This document shows positions 7,147 through 13,937 of a DNA stretch of 17,159 nucleotides, one piece after another (position 1 is the stretch's first letter; the number at the start of each line of letters is the position of its first letter). Both the position numbers and the translations under genes were made by a program. This stretch comes from Saccharofermentans sp. (GTDB taxonomy: Bacteria > Bacillota_A > Clostridia > Saccharofermentanales > Saccharofermentanaceae), in assembly GCA_024695565.1 (NCBI GenBank), contig JAILHX010000088.1, positions 1-17,159 on the forward strand, written 5' to 3'. The notes under the pieces were generated by a model. That model saw only the letters and a program-made list of their open reading frames with translations. It did not search any database and was not told where the DNA came from.

Positions 7147-8864
7147 ACACCAAGTCGTTAAAGCGTCTGTTCTCATATCTGAAGGGGGCTGCAGGAATCG
7201 TCGTTCTGTCAGTATTATTCGGCATTATTTATGGCTGTTCCACTGTAGCGATCCCTTACTTTGCAGGAAGAGCGATAGACAGCCTCGGTAATGCATCAGA
7301 GCTAATAATCAATCTGGGCATCATACTTGTGCTTATAGCAGTTGCTGCATGCGTTCAGTTCGCTCTTATCAAGATGAATAACCGCATTGCGTATACGATA
7401 GGCCATAACTTAAGGAACGCTACTTATTCGAAGATGCACAGGGTTAAGATGGCTTATATTGATAAGACCTCTGCAGGAAAGCTTCAGAGCCTCATTATCA
7501 GCGATGTTGAGACTGTATCTGACGGAATGCTGCTGTTCCTTAACCAGTTTGCTTCAGGTCTTGCAACCATTCTCATCACGCTTGCAGTAATGTTCTGCAT
7601 TAACTGGAAAATATCGCTTATAGTCGTTATCTTTACACCTGTATCCATCGCTGTTTCCGCATTTATCGCCAAGGGCGCATACAAGTCTTTTGCAGCCCAG
7701 GCTGATATCAGATCCAGGCAGACTCAATATGTCGGGGAATCTGTTAAGAACTTCAGAGAATGCAAGATCTATAACGTTACTGATGAGAGAATGGCAGGCT
7801 TTGACGGCATCAATGAGCAGTACCGCAAGACATCAACGAAGGCTACATTCTTATCTTCGATCAGTAATCCGTCATCAAGATTTGTTAATGCGCTGATCTA
7901 CGCGGGCGTGGTCCTTGCCGGATGCTTTGCGGGTATCGGCGGTACCATCACAGTCGGTGCTCTAACAACGCTTCTTGCTTATGCCAATCAGTTCATGAAG
8001 CCGTTTAACGATCTGTCTGCCGTATATACCGAACTTTCTGATAGTTTTGCCTGCCTCAACAGGGTTTTCGGATACCTGGGCAGCGATGAGATCACTCAGG
8101 AGAAGCCCAATAAAGAACTTCCCGATAAGGACAAGCAGTTTGATATCGAGTTTAAGAACGTCAGCTTCTCTTATGTAGAGGGAAGGCCTGTTCTGAAGGA
8201 TATCTCATTTACAGTAGGCAGGGGTGAATCTTTTGCCATTGCAGGACCTACGGGCTGCGGCAAGACGACTCTTATCAATCTTCTCATGCGTTACTATGAG
8301 CCCGATTCCGGCGATATCCTGATAAATGGTAAGTCCATAAGGGATATCCCCAGATCCGAGCTCCGCCATTATATCGGTTTTGTTACCCAGGATACATGGC
8401 TTGCTGACGATACAGTAATGGAAAACATCAGGTTCTCCGGGCCTCACATCACTGAAGAACAGGTTTTCGAGGCCTGCAGGAAGTCAGGATGCGATTCATT
8501 TATAAGAAAATTGCCAAAGCGGTATAATGAGATGATCGACAACGACAGGGATGATATCTCTGAGGGCCAGAAGCAGCTGCTTACCATAGCAAGAGCAATG
8601 GCTTCAGACCCTTCGATAATGATCCTCGATGAAGCCACTTCATCGGTCGACGTCGTTACGGAAGACCGTATCCAGAAGGCTGTAAGACAGCTCCTGAACG
8701 GCAGGACAAGCATAATAATTGCGCACAGGCTCTCGCAGATCACGAACTGTGACAAGATCGTCGTTATTGATGACGGTAAAGTCTCGGAGATCGGAACCCA
8801 CGATGAGCTGATCGCAAACGGCGGATTCTACAGCAGGCTCTATGCCTCGTACATATCCGGATAA
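7143..8864 (+). CDS. ABC exporter half-transporter, catalytic subunit
   Basis: The second 573-residue half-transporter, with six predicted membrane helices (about residues 15-315) then the ATPase domain. Walker A GPTGCGKTT is at 368-376 (K374), Q-loop at Q416, canonical Walker B ILDEATSS with catalytic E497, and switch histidine H528 (IAHRLS). Its signature motif is degenerate, ISEGQ at 472-476 instead of LSGGQ. This complements the partner exactly: the working ATP site is built from this subunit's Walker motifs and the partner's intact LSGGQ, while the other composite site is impaired on both sides. ATGA overlap with the partner gene and a strong GGGAGGTG Shine-Dalgarno site (7130-7137) inside the partner's end indicate coupled production. 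Transport cargo is not evident. Confidence 0.9.
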   Translation: MNTKSLKRLFSYLKGAAGIVVLSVLFGIIYGCSTVAIPYFAGRAIDSLGNASELIINLGIILVLIAVAACVQFALIKMNNRIAYTIGHNLRNATYSKMHRVKMAYIDKTSAGKLQSLIISDVETVSDGMLLFLNQFASGLATILITLAVMFCINWKISLIVVIFTPVSIAVSAFIAKGAYKSFAAQADIRSRQTQYVGESVKNFRECKIYNVTDERMAGFDGINEQYRKTSTKATFLSSISNPSSRFVNALIYAGVVLAGCFAGIGGTITVGALTTLLAYANQFMKPFNDLSAVYTELSDSFACLNRVFGYLGSDEITQEKPNKELPDKDKQFDIEFKNVSFSYVEGRPVLKDISFTVGRGESFAIAGPTGCGKTTLINLLMRYYEPDSGDILINGKSIRDIPRSELRHYIGFVTQDTWLADDTVMENIRFSGPHITEEQVFEACRKSGCDSFIRKLPKRYNEMIDNDRDDISEGQKQLLTIARAMASDPSIMILDEATSSVDVVTEDRIQKAVRQLLNGRTSIIIAHRLSQITNCDKIVVIDDGKVSEIGTHDELIANGGFYSRLYASYISG

Positions 8865-8873
8865 GGAGGAGCT

Positions 8874-10367
8874 ATGACAAACATTAAGCTCGAAGAATTT
8901 AAGAAATACATTAAGGGCAAGAAGGCAGCCGTTATCGGTGTCGGTATCTCCAACACTCCGCTCATCAGATGGCTCGTATCATTGGACTGCAAGGTTACCG
9001 CTTGTGACAAGATGACTGACGAAGATCCCGTCCTCAAGAAGAATATCGAGGCATTGTCCGATTGTTCAGACGGTATCGAGTGGTCTTTGGGCGAGAGCTA
9101 TCTCACTCACTTAAGAGAAGATTTCTATGACATCGTTTTCAAGACTCCGAAAATGAGATTTGAGACACCCGAACTCGCAGCGTTGGGTGAAAAAGGTTCT
9201 ATCCTTACGACTGAGATGGAACTGTTCATGAATCTCTGTCCTGCAGAGATCTTCGGAATTACAGGTTCTGACGGCAAGACCACGACATCGACCCTGACTG
9301 CTGAGATACTGAAGCAGGCAGGTTACAAAGTATGGCTCGGCGGCAATATCGGAACACCGCTCCTTGATAAAGTCGGAGAGATCGAGCCTTCCGATAAGGT
9401 AGTCCTGGAATTATCTTCATTCCAGCTCCTCGGCATGAATACCCCCGTTGATGTAGCTATTGTTACAAACATCACTCCTAACCATCTGGATTTCCATAAG
9501 GATTACGATGAGTATATCCAGGCCAAGGTCAATATGTTCAGAAATCAGGGACCTATGGGCAAGGTCGTTCTTAATGCCGGCTGTGACCTTACATATGAGA
9601 TGAAAGATATCGCAAGAGGCAGAGTCAATCTGTTCTCCGCTAACAAGGGCAAGGTCATGAGGACTGATACGCCTTTGTATCCCAGAGCATATACTGAAGA
9701 CGGAAGACTTGTTTATGAAGCTGATGGTGAGATCTGTGATATCTGCGGAACCGACGAGATCTTCATTCCCGGCGAGCACAATGTCGAGAATTTCCTCGCA
9801 GCTTCCTGTGCCGTAATCGATTATGTAAAGCCCGAAGATATAGCTTATGTAGCGAAGAACTTCAAGGGTGTTCCTCACAGGATCGAATTTATCAGGGAAC
9901 TTGACGGTGTCAGGTGGTATAACTCATCGATCGATACTTCACCGAACCGTTCGCTCAATACCATGAATGCACTGGCTGCAAGAAGGGAGAAGGGTGTCCT
10001 GATCTGCGGCGGCGCTGACAAGAAGTGCCTCTATTCCAAGCTTGGAGACTCGATCCTTAAGGTCTGCGACAGGATAATCATATACGGATCTAACGGCGAT
10101 CTCGTAACGGATATCATCGCCAAGGAAGCCAAGGGCCGCAAATACGAGATATACAGGATTCCCGATAAGGAAGGCGATGTATATGAGTTCCCCGAGACAC
10201 GCGACAATGTCGTTAATGCTTACAAAGAAGCTATCGATAAGGCGAGGAAGTGGGCAAAACCGGGAGAGATTGTTATTATGTCTTCTATAGGTACGTCCTA
10301 TGACCATTTCAGGCACTTTGAGCATAGAGGCGACATGTTTAGAGATTTGGTAAATGAACTTGTCTGA
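8874..10367 (+). CDS. murD: UDP-N-acetylmuramoyl-alanine--D-glutamate ligase
   Basis: A 497-residue Mur ligase that adds D-glutamate to UDP-MurNAc-L-alanine in the cytoplasm using ATP. An N-terminal Rossmann-like domain (VIGVGISNTP, about residues 19-28) is followed by the ATP loop GSDGKTTT (131-138), ELSSFQL, NITPNHLDFH and a lysine in QAKVNMF (K218) at the place of the carbamylated lysine. The C-terminal domain ends with SYDHFRHFEHRGDMF, typical of MurD. It is somewhat longer than the usual ~450 residues. Where classical MurD has NDSKxTN, this one reads NSSIDTS (N350 onward), losing the lysine; I recall similar wording in other clostridial MurD proteins. AAGGAGGA precedes the ATG by a few bases. 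It follows the exporter by 9 bases. Confidence 0.9.
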   Translation: MTNIKLEEFKKYIKGKKAAVIGVGISNTPLIRWLVSLDCKVTACDKMTDEDPVLKKNIEALSDCSDGIEWSLGESYLTHLREDFYDIVFKTPKMRFETPELAALGEKGSILTTEMELFMNLCPAEIFGITGSDGKTTTSTLTAEILKQAGYKVWLGGNIGTPLLDKVGEIEPSDKVVLELSSFQLLGMNTPVDVAIVTNITPNHLDFHKDYDEYIQAKVNMFRNQGPMGKVVLNAGCDLTYEMKDIARGRVNLFSANKGKVMRTDTPLYPRAYTEDGRLVYEADGEICDICGTDEIFIPGEHNVENFLAASCAVIDYVKPEDIAYVAKNFKGVPHRIEFIRELDGVRWYNSSIDTSPNRSLNTMNALAARREKGVLICGGADKKCLYSKLGDSILKVCDRIIIYGSNGDLVTDIIAKEAKGRKYEIYRIPDKEGDVYEFPETRDNVVNAYKEAIDKARKWAKPGEIVIMSSIGTSYDHFRHFEHRGDMFRDLVNELV

Positions 10368-10393
10368 AGACGTATAAAGGGTGGAGGAAAGAT

Positions 10394-12076
10394 ATGTCTG
10401 ACATGAATTACCGCAGATATAAGGCTCATCCGACAGTTGACCTGCCGGACCGTAAATGGCCGGGCCGTCGGATTACTAAGGCACCCATATGGTGTTCCGT
10501 TGATCTGAGAGACGGTAATCAGGCTCTGGAAGTTCCCATGACACTTGAAGAGAAGGTCGAATTCTTCGAGTATCTGTGTTCAGTTGGTTTCAAGGAGATC
10601 GAGATCGGTTTCCCGGCTGCTTCTGAGACAGACTATAACTTCTGCAGACATCTGATCGACAACCATCTGATCCCTGATGACGTTGCTATCCAGGTACTGA
10701 CTCAGTCCAGAGAACACATCATTGATAAGACTTTGGAAGCCATCAAGGGCGCTCCTTCAGTCATTATCCATCTTTATAACGCTACAAGTACGCTCCACAG
10801 AGATGTCGTATTCGATTTCACATGCGATGAATGCATCAATCTCGCTGTTGAAGGCGCGAAAATGATCATTGACAGGATAAACGAGGACAAGAGCGGCACT
10901 AAGTTTATTCTCGAGTATTCTCCCGAGGCATTCTCTGATACTGAGCTTGATTTCGCGGTCAAGATCTGTGACAGCGTCCTCGATATCTGGAAGCCTTCGC
11001 CCGATAAGAAGGCCATTATCAACCTTCCTGAGACAGTTGAGTACCAGACAGCCAATGTTTATGCTGACCAGATCGAGTATTTCTGCAGACATACGAAGTG
11101 GAGAGATTCTATTATCGTCTCGCTTCACACACATAACGACAGAGGAACAGCCGTAGCTACTTCAGAGTTCGGCCTTATGGCAGGAGCTGACAGGGTAGAG
11201 GGCACGCTTTTTGGAAACGGTGAGAGGACCGGTAATGTTGATATCATCACTCTTGCGATCAACATGATGATGCTCGGTATCGATCCGTGCCTTGATTTTT
11301 CAGACATTAACAAGACTATCGATATCTATGAAGAACTCACGGGAATGAAGGTCGAACCGAGACACCCGTGGGCCGGAAAGCTTGTATTTACTGCTTTCTC
11401 AGGATCTCATCAGGATGCTATCAACAAGGGCAGAAAGAAGATGGAAGAGCGTGGCGAGAGCATCTGGGCTGTTCCTTATCTTCCCATCGACCCCAAGGAT
11501 GTAGGCAGAGAATATGAGCCTATCATCAGGATCAATTCCCAGTCCGGCAGAGGCGGAATCGCTTATGTTATGGAGACATACTTCGGCGTTCAGCTTCCTA
11601 AGGCATTCCAGAGAGACTTTCTGCCTGTCGTTAAGGCGGCTACAGAAGAGGGTGGTACTGAGAACGAGCTCACACCGCAGCAGGTTTTCGATCTCTTCGA
11701 CGACAAATACATCAATGTATTAGAGCCCTACGGCTTGAAGAACTTCTCGGAGCAGCAGGACAGCGATCAGGTATCTACAGTTGAAGCTTTGATTACTGAT
11801 AAAGGCTGTGAAGTTACCATCAAGGGTACAGGTAATGGTCTTCTCGACGCATTCGTCAGGGCATTCAGCACCTATACCGGCGTAGAGTTCTCAATCTCCA
11901 ATTATTCGGAGCACGCCATGAAGTCGGGTTCTGATTCTGCGGCTATTACATACATTGAGATAACGAACAAAGCCAATAAGAAGACTTATATCGGAGCCGG
12001 TGTCTCGAGCTCAGTTACAAAATCTTCCGTTCGTGCCGTAGTTTGCGCCTTTAACAGAATGATAAGTGTGTTATGA
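10394..12076 (+). CDS. leuA: 2-isopropylmalate synthase
   Basis: A 560-residue enzyme making 2-isopropylmalate from acetyl-CoA and 2-oxoisovalerate, the first step of leucine synthesis. The TIM-barrel carries the HMGL-like signature DLRDGNQ (R39, D40, Q43), LHTHNDRG (H245, H247) and GNGERTGN (N275); D40, both histidines and N275 match the known metal ligands. The N-terminal WPGRRI/APIWCSVDLRDG region and the length place it with the longer LeuA type. The last ~130 residues look like the allosteric LeuA dimer domain that binds leucine. The ATG at 10394 has GGAGG at 10383-10387. The 26-base gap after murD leaves no room for a T-box or leader peptide attenuator. No other leu genes are in the window. 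Confidence 0.92.
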   Translation: MSDMNYRRYKAHPTVDLPDRKWPGRRITKAPIWCSVDLRDGNQALEVPMTLEEKVEFFEYLCSVGFKEIEIGFPAASETDYNFCRHLIDNHLIPDDVAIQVLTQSREHIIDKTLEAIKGAPSVIIHLYNATSTLHRDVVFDFTCDECINLAVEGAKMIIDRINEDKSGTKFILEYSPEAFSDTELDFAVKICDSVLDIWKPSPDKKAIINLPETVEYQTANVYADQIEYFCRHTKWRDSIIVSLHTHNDRGTAVATSEFGLMAGADRVEGTLFGNGERTGNVDIITLAINMMMLGIDPCLDFSDINKTIDIYEELTGMKVEPRHPWAGKLVFTAFSGSHQDAINKGRKKMEERGESIWAVPYLPIDPKDVGREYEPIIRINSQSGRGGIAYVMETYFGVQLPKAFQRDFLPVVKAATEEGGTENELTPQQVFDLFDDKYINVLEPYGLKNFSEQQDSDQVSTVEALITDKGCEVTIKGTGNGLLDAFVRAFSTYTGVEFSISNYSEHAMKSGSDSAAITYIEITNKANKKTYIGAGVSSSVTKSSVRAVVCAFNRMISVL

Positions 12077-12077
12077 T
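12051..12077 (+). promoter_or_regulatory. Candidate internal promoter before uppP
   Basis: TTAACA (12051-12056, 5/6 to TTGACA) and TATGAT (12072-12077, 5/6 to TATAAT) lie at the very end of leuA with a 15-base spacer. TG at 12069-12070 gives an extended -10 (TGTTATGAT). The short spacer is a weakness. It would allow uppP to be transcribed separately from the long upstream run. Confidence 0.3.
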
Positions 12078-12111
12078 ATCGGGGTTTAATCAGGATTAAG
12101 GAGTATGACCA

Positions 12112-13008
12112 ATGATTTGGGATTATTTTATTGCTTTAATTTTTGGTATTGTTGAGGGTATTACGGAGTGGCTTCCCATCAGTTCCACGGGCCACATGAT
12201 CATATTGGATGAGTTCTTAAAGCTCAGTAATTCGGTATCTCCCGAGTTTTATGACCTCTATCTCGTTGTTATCCAGTTAGGCGCCATCCTGGCTGTTATC
12301 GTTATATTCTGGAAGGACATCTGGCCATTCGGCAAGAAGAATAATGAGCATCCTTTTGCAAAGGATGGTATCGGCAGCTACATCATGAAGGATAAGATCA
12401 TCATGTGGCTCAAGATAGCTCTTGCATGTGTTCCTGCAGCGATCGTAGGAGTTCTTTTCGATGACTGGCTCGATGAGCACCTTTATAACTATGTTGTCGT
12501 TGCTATATCTCTTATCGTATTCGGTATTGCATTCATCGTTGTCGAGTATATCAACAAGAACAAGAAGCCCAAGATCAATACCGTCAACCAGCTTAACTGG
12601 GGTCACGCGTTTTTAATCGGTGTTTTCCAGCTCTTTGCTGCCATATTCCCGGGTGCATCCAGATCCGGTACGACGATCGTCGGATCGATTGCGATCGGCA
12701 TAAAGAGGGAAGCGGCTGCTAAGTTTACATTCTTCCTCGCGATCCCCGTTATGTTCGGTGCGAGCCTTCTTAAGATCGTTAAGTTCGACGGAGGCGTATC
12801 AGGTCATGAGATCGGACTTCTTCTTGTCGGCATGATCACCGCGTTTGCAGTCAGTTTGCTGATCATCACCAGACTTATGGCTTTTATCAGGAAGCATTCA
12901 TTTACCGTATTCGGCTGGTATCGTATCGGCCTCGGAATCCTGGTGCTTATCCTTGGCGCCGTAGGTCTCATCGGCGGCAGCACAGGCGCTCCCGTAGCTG
13001 CACCTTAA
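12112..13008 (+). CDS. uppP: Undecaprenyl-diphosphatase
   Basis: A 298-residue, very hydrophobic integral membrane protein of the BacA/UppP family. It dephosphorylates undecaprenyl diphosphate so that the lipid carrier of peptidoglycan and other wall polymers can be reused; overproduction of the family confers bacitracin resistance. Both active-site blocks are complete: EGITEWLPISSTGH at residues 15-28 (E15, E19, S25, H28) and PGASRSGTT with R184. Several membrane helices follow each block. The ATG at 12112 has AAGGAG at 12098-12103 with an 8-base spacer; an ATG at 12105 is in another frame. It lies 35 bases after leuA. Together with murD upstream it adds a second peptidoglycan-precursor function to the cluster. 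Confidence 0.95.
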   Translation: MIWDYFIALIFGIVEGITEWLPISSTGHMIILDEFLKLSNSVSPEFYDLYLVVIQLGAILAVIVIFWKDIWPFGKKNNEHPFAKDGIGSYIMKDKIIMWLKIALACVPAAIVGVLFDDWLDEHLYNYVVVAISLIVFGIAFIVVEYINKNKKPKINTVNQLNWGHAFLIGVFQLFAAIFPGASRSGTTIVGSIAIGIKREAAAKFTFFLAIPVMFGASLLKIVKFDGGVSGHEIGLLLVGMITAFAVSLLIITRLMAFIRKHSFTVFGWYRIGLGILVLILGAVGLIGGSTGAPVAAP

Positions 13009-13010
13009 GA

Positions 13011-13087
13011 ACTGATTTAAGTCATAGAACTTATGAATTAGTCTCAAATCAGTCTCTGACTCGATTTGCCGAATATCTTTTATTTTT
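13011..13087 (+). terminator. Alternative-pairing hairpins, possible terminator after uppP
   Basis: CAAATCAGTC (13045-13054) can fold with GACTCGATTTG (13058-13068) into a 10-bp stem with one bulged C and a 3-base loop. A U-rich run, TCTTTTATTTTT, starts about 8 bases later (13076-13087), further away than in a standard intrinsic terminator. The middle arm can instead pair with ACTGATTT (13011-13018) just after the uppP stop, an exact 8-bp match to AAATCAGT (13046-13053). The two folds exclude each other. A small TCATA/TATGA hairpin (13022-13036) sits in the loop of the second fold. Confidence 0.4.
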
Positions 13088-13109
13088 AATAAGTATATTA
13101 TTGTATCTA

Positions 13110-13118
13110 TGCTATAAT
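13110..13118 (+). promoter_or_regulatory. Extended -10 promoter of the right-hand gene pair
   Basis: TGCTATAAT (13110-13118) contains a consensus TATAAT at 13113-13118 preceded by the TGn extension. No convincing -35 hexamer stands at the normal distance (TAAGTA at 17 bases), which is tolerated with extended -10 sites. The leader to the TTG start at 13153 would be about 28 bases. A perfect palindrome overlaps this element. Confidence 0.6.
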
Positions 13119-13132
13119 TCATCATGAATTAT
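13114..13132. promoter_or_regulatory. 19-bp palindromic operator-like site over the -10
   Basis: ATAATTCATCATGAATTAT is a perfect inverted repeat with 9-base arms around a single central C. It covers most of the TATAAT -10 and the expected transcription start. A dimeric repressor bound here would block polymerase. No regulator gene is present in the window, so the binding protein is unknown. Confidence 0.5.
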
Positions 13133-13152
13133 TATGGACAGGAGTAGTCTAT

Positions 13153-13917
13153 TTGCGTAAATACATATACAACAGCCGTGATGTAGCGGCTTACTTCAAG
13201 TATTTCTCGGTTCCGAGTCATCTTGAAGTGTCATATATGCAGTATATCTTCAATCTCGGAAGCAACGTCATGGCTGAGCCGCTGACGCGTGATTTTGAGA
13301 GCTTTAAGAGAGATGTCTACAGAGAGCTTTATTTCCTGTGGGCCAACGGTTTTGAGAATGAGAAGGCAGATGTCTCCAAGATGACTGCAGACGGTCAGTT
13401 ATCTCTTATCTGTGACCAGGACTGCATCTGTCTTGAATCCTATATGAAGCTCATATGCCTTCACCTGATATTCTCGAGCAATCTTCCTTACATTACGCTC
13501 AATTTCACAGGTCTTATGACACAGCTCGGAATTAAGTGCGAAGTTGCTCTTTATGAAGAGAACTGCAAGAAGATCTGCGATTCACTGCAGCTTGAGGTTT
13601 CCGATACGTTCGGCAAGCCTTTTGACCTCTCACTTGGAATTCCTGATGAGCTTTTAAGGGTTCGCCTCAGCGATGAGTTCAAGTCGAGCCTTGATAACAG
13701 GAACTTTAAGGAAGCATTGAGATCGGAACAGATGAACTGGCTTAAGGATCTTAAGGATAAGTCCTTCAAGCTTTTCGGTTCCATTCCGGCACGTAAGAAG
13801 ACAGCAAAGAGCCTTGCTTCAGGCTCTTCCTCTAAGAATAAAGGCTACAGGGAGCCGGCATATCCTGCAGCCAAGAAATCAGTGCAGCCCAAGGGCACGC
13901 CTAAGTCCGGCAGATAA
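13153..13917 (+). CDS. Unrecognised cysteine-rich protein with basic tail
   Basis: I do not recognise this 254-residue protein. It starts at TTG (13153) with AGGAG at 13140-13144 and an 8-base spacer; the nearby ATGs at 13124 and 13134 are out of frame and stop at once. No signal peptide or clear membrane helix is seen. Residues 1-85 are rich in Tyr and Phe. Seven cysteines lie between residues 87 and 142 (C87, C91, C93, C102, C129, C138, C142). Residues about 150-205 are charged and probably helical. The tail from about 212 to 254 is low-complexity, rich in Lys, Ser and Pro and nearly free of acidic residues, suggesting a disordered nucleic-acid- or membrane-binding end. It has its own promoter and operator-like palindrome and lies 20 bases before the activase gene, so the two are likely made together. 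A role linked to the activase is inference from position only. Confidence 0.75.
   Translation: MRKYIYNSRDVAAYFKYFSVPSHLEVSYMQYIFNLGSNVMAEPLTRDFESFKRDVYRELYFLWANGFENEKADVSKMTADGQLSLICDQDCICLESYMKLICLHLIFSSNLPYITLNFTGLMTQLGIKCEVALYEENCKKICDSLQLEVSDTFGKPFDLSLGIPDELLRVRLSDEFKSSLDNRNFKEALRSEQMNWLKDLKDKSFKLFGSIPARKKTAKSLASGSSSKNKGYREPAYPAAKKSVQPKGTPKSGR
13807..13828 (+). repeat. Perfect hairpin inside coding sequence
   Basis: AAGAGCCT (13807-13814) and AGGCTCTT (13821-13828) form a perfect 8-bp stem with a 6-base loop inside the region coding for the low-complexity tail. No T-run follows at once, so it is not a standard terminator. It may simply reflect the repetitive Ser/Lys coding stretch. Confidence 0.5.
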
Positions 13918-13937
13918 CGTTTTTTGGAGGGTTTTTG

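Noticed and set aside
9417..9878. 153-codon open frame on the minus strand inside murD
   Set aside because: It is antisense to conserved MurD motifs, with no recognisable product.
10368..10393. Leader or T-box for leuA
   Set aside because: Only 26 bases separate murD from leuA; this holds a Shine-Dalgarno site and no structured leader.
13124..13157. ATG starts at 13124 and 13134 as alternatives for the unknown protein
   Set aside because: Both are out of frame and reach a stop within a few codons; the TTG at 13153 has the well-placed AGGAG.
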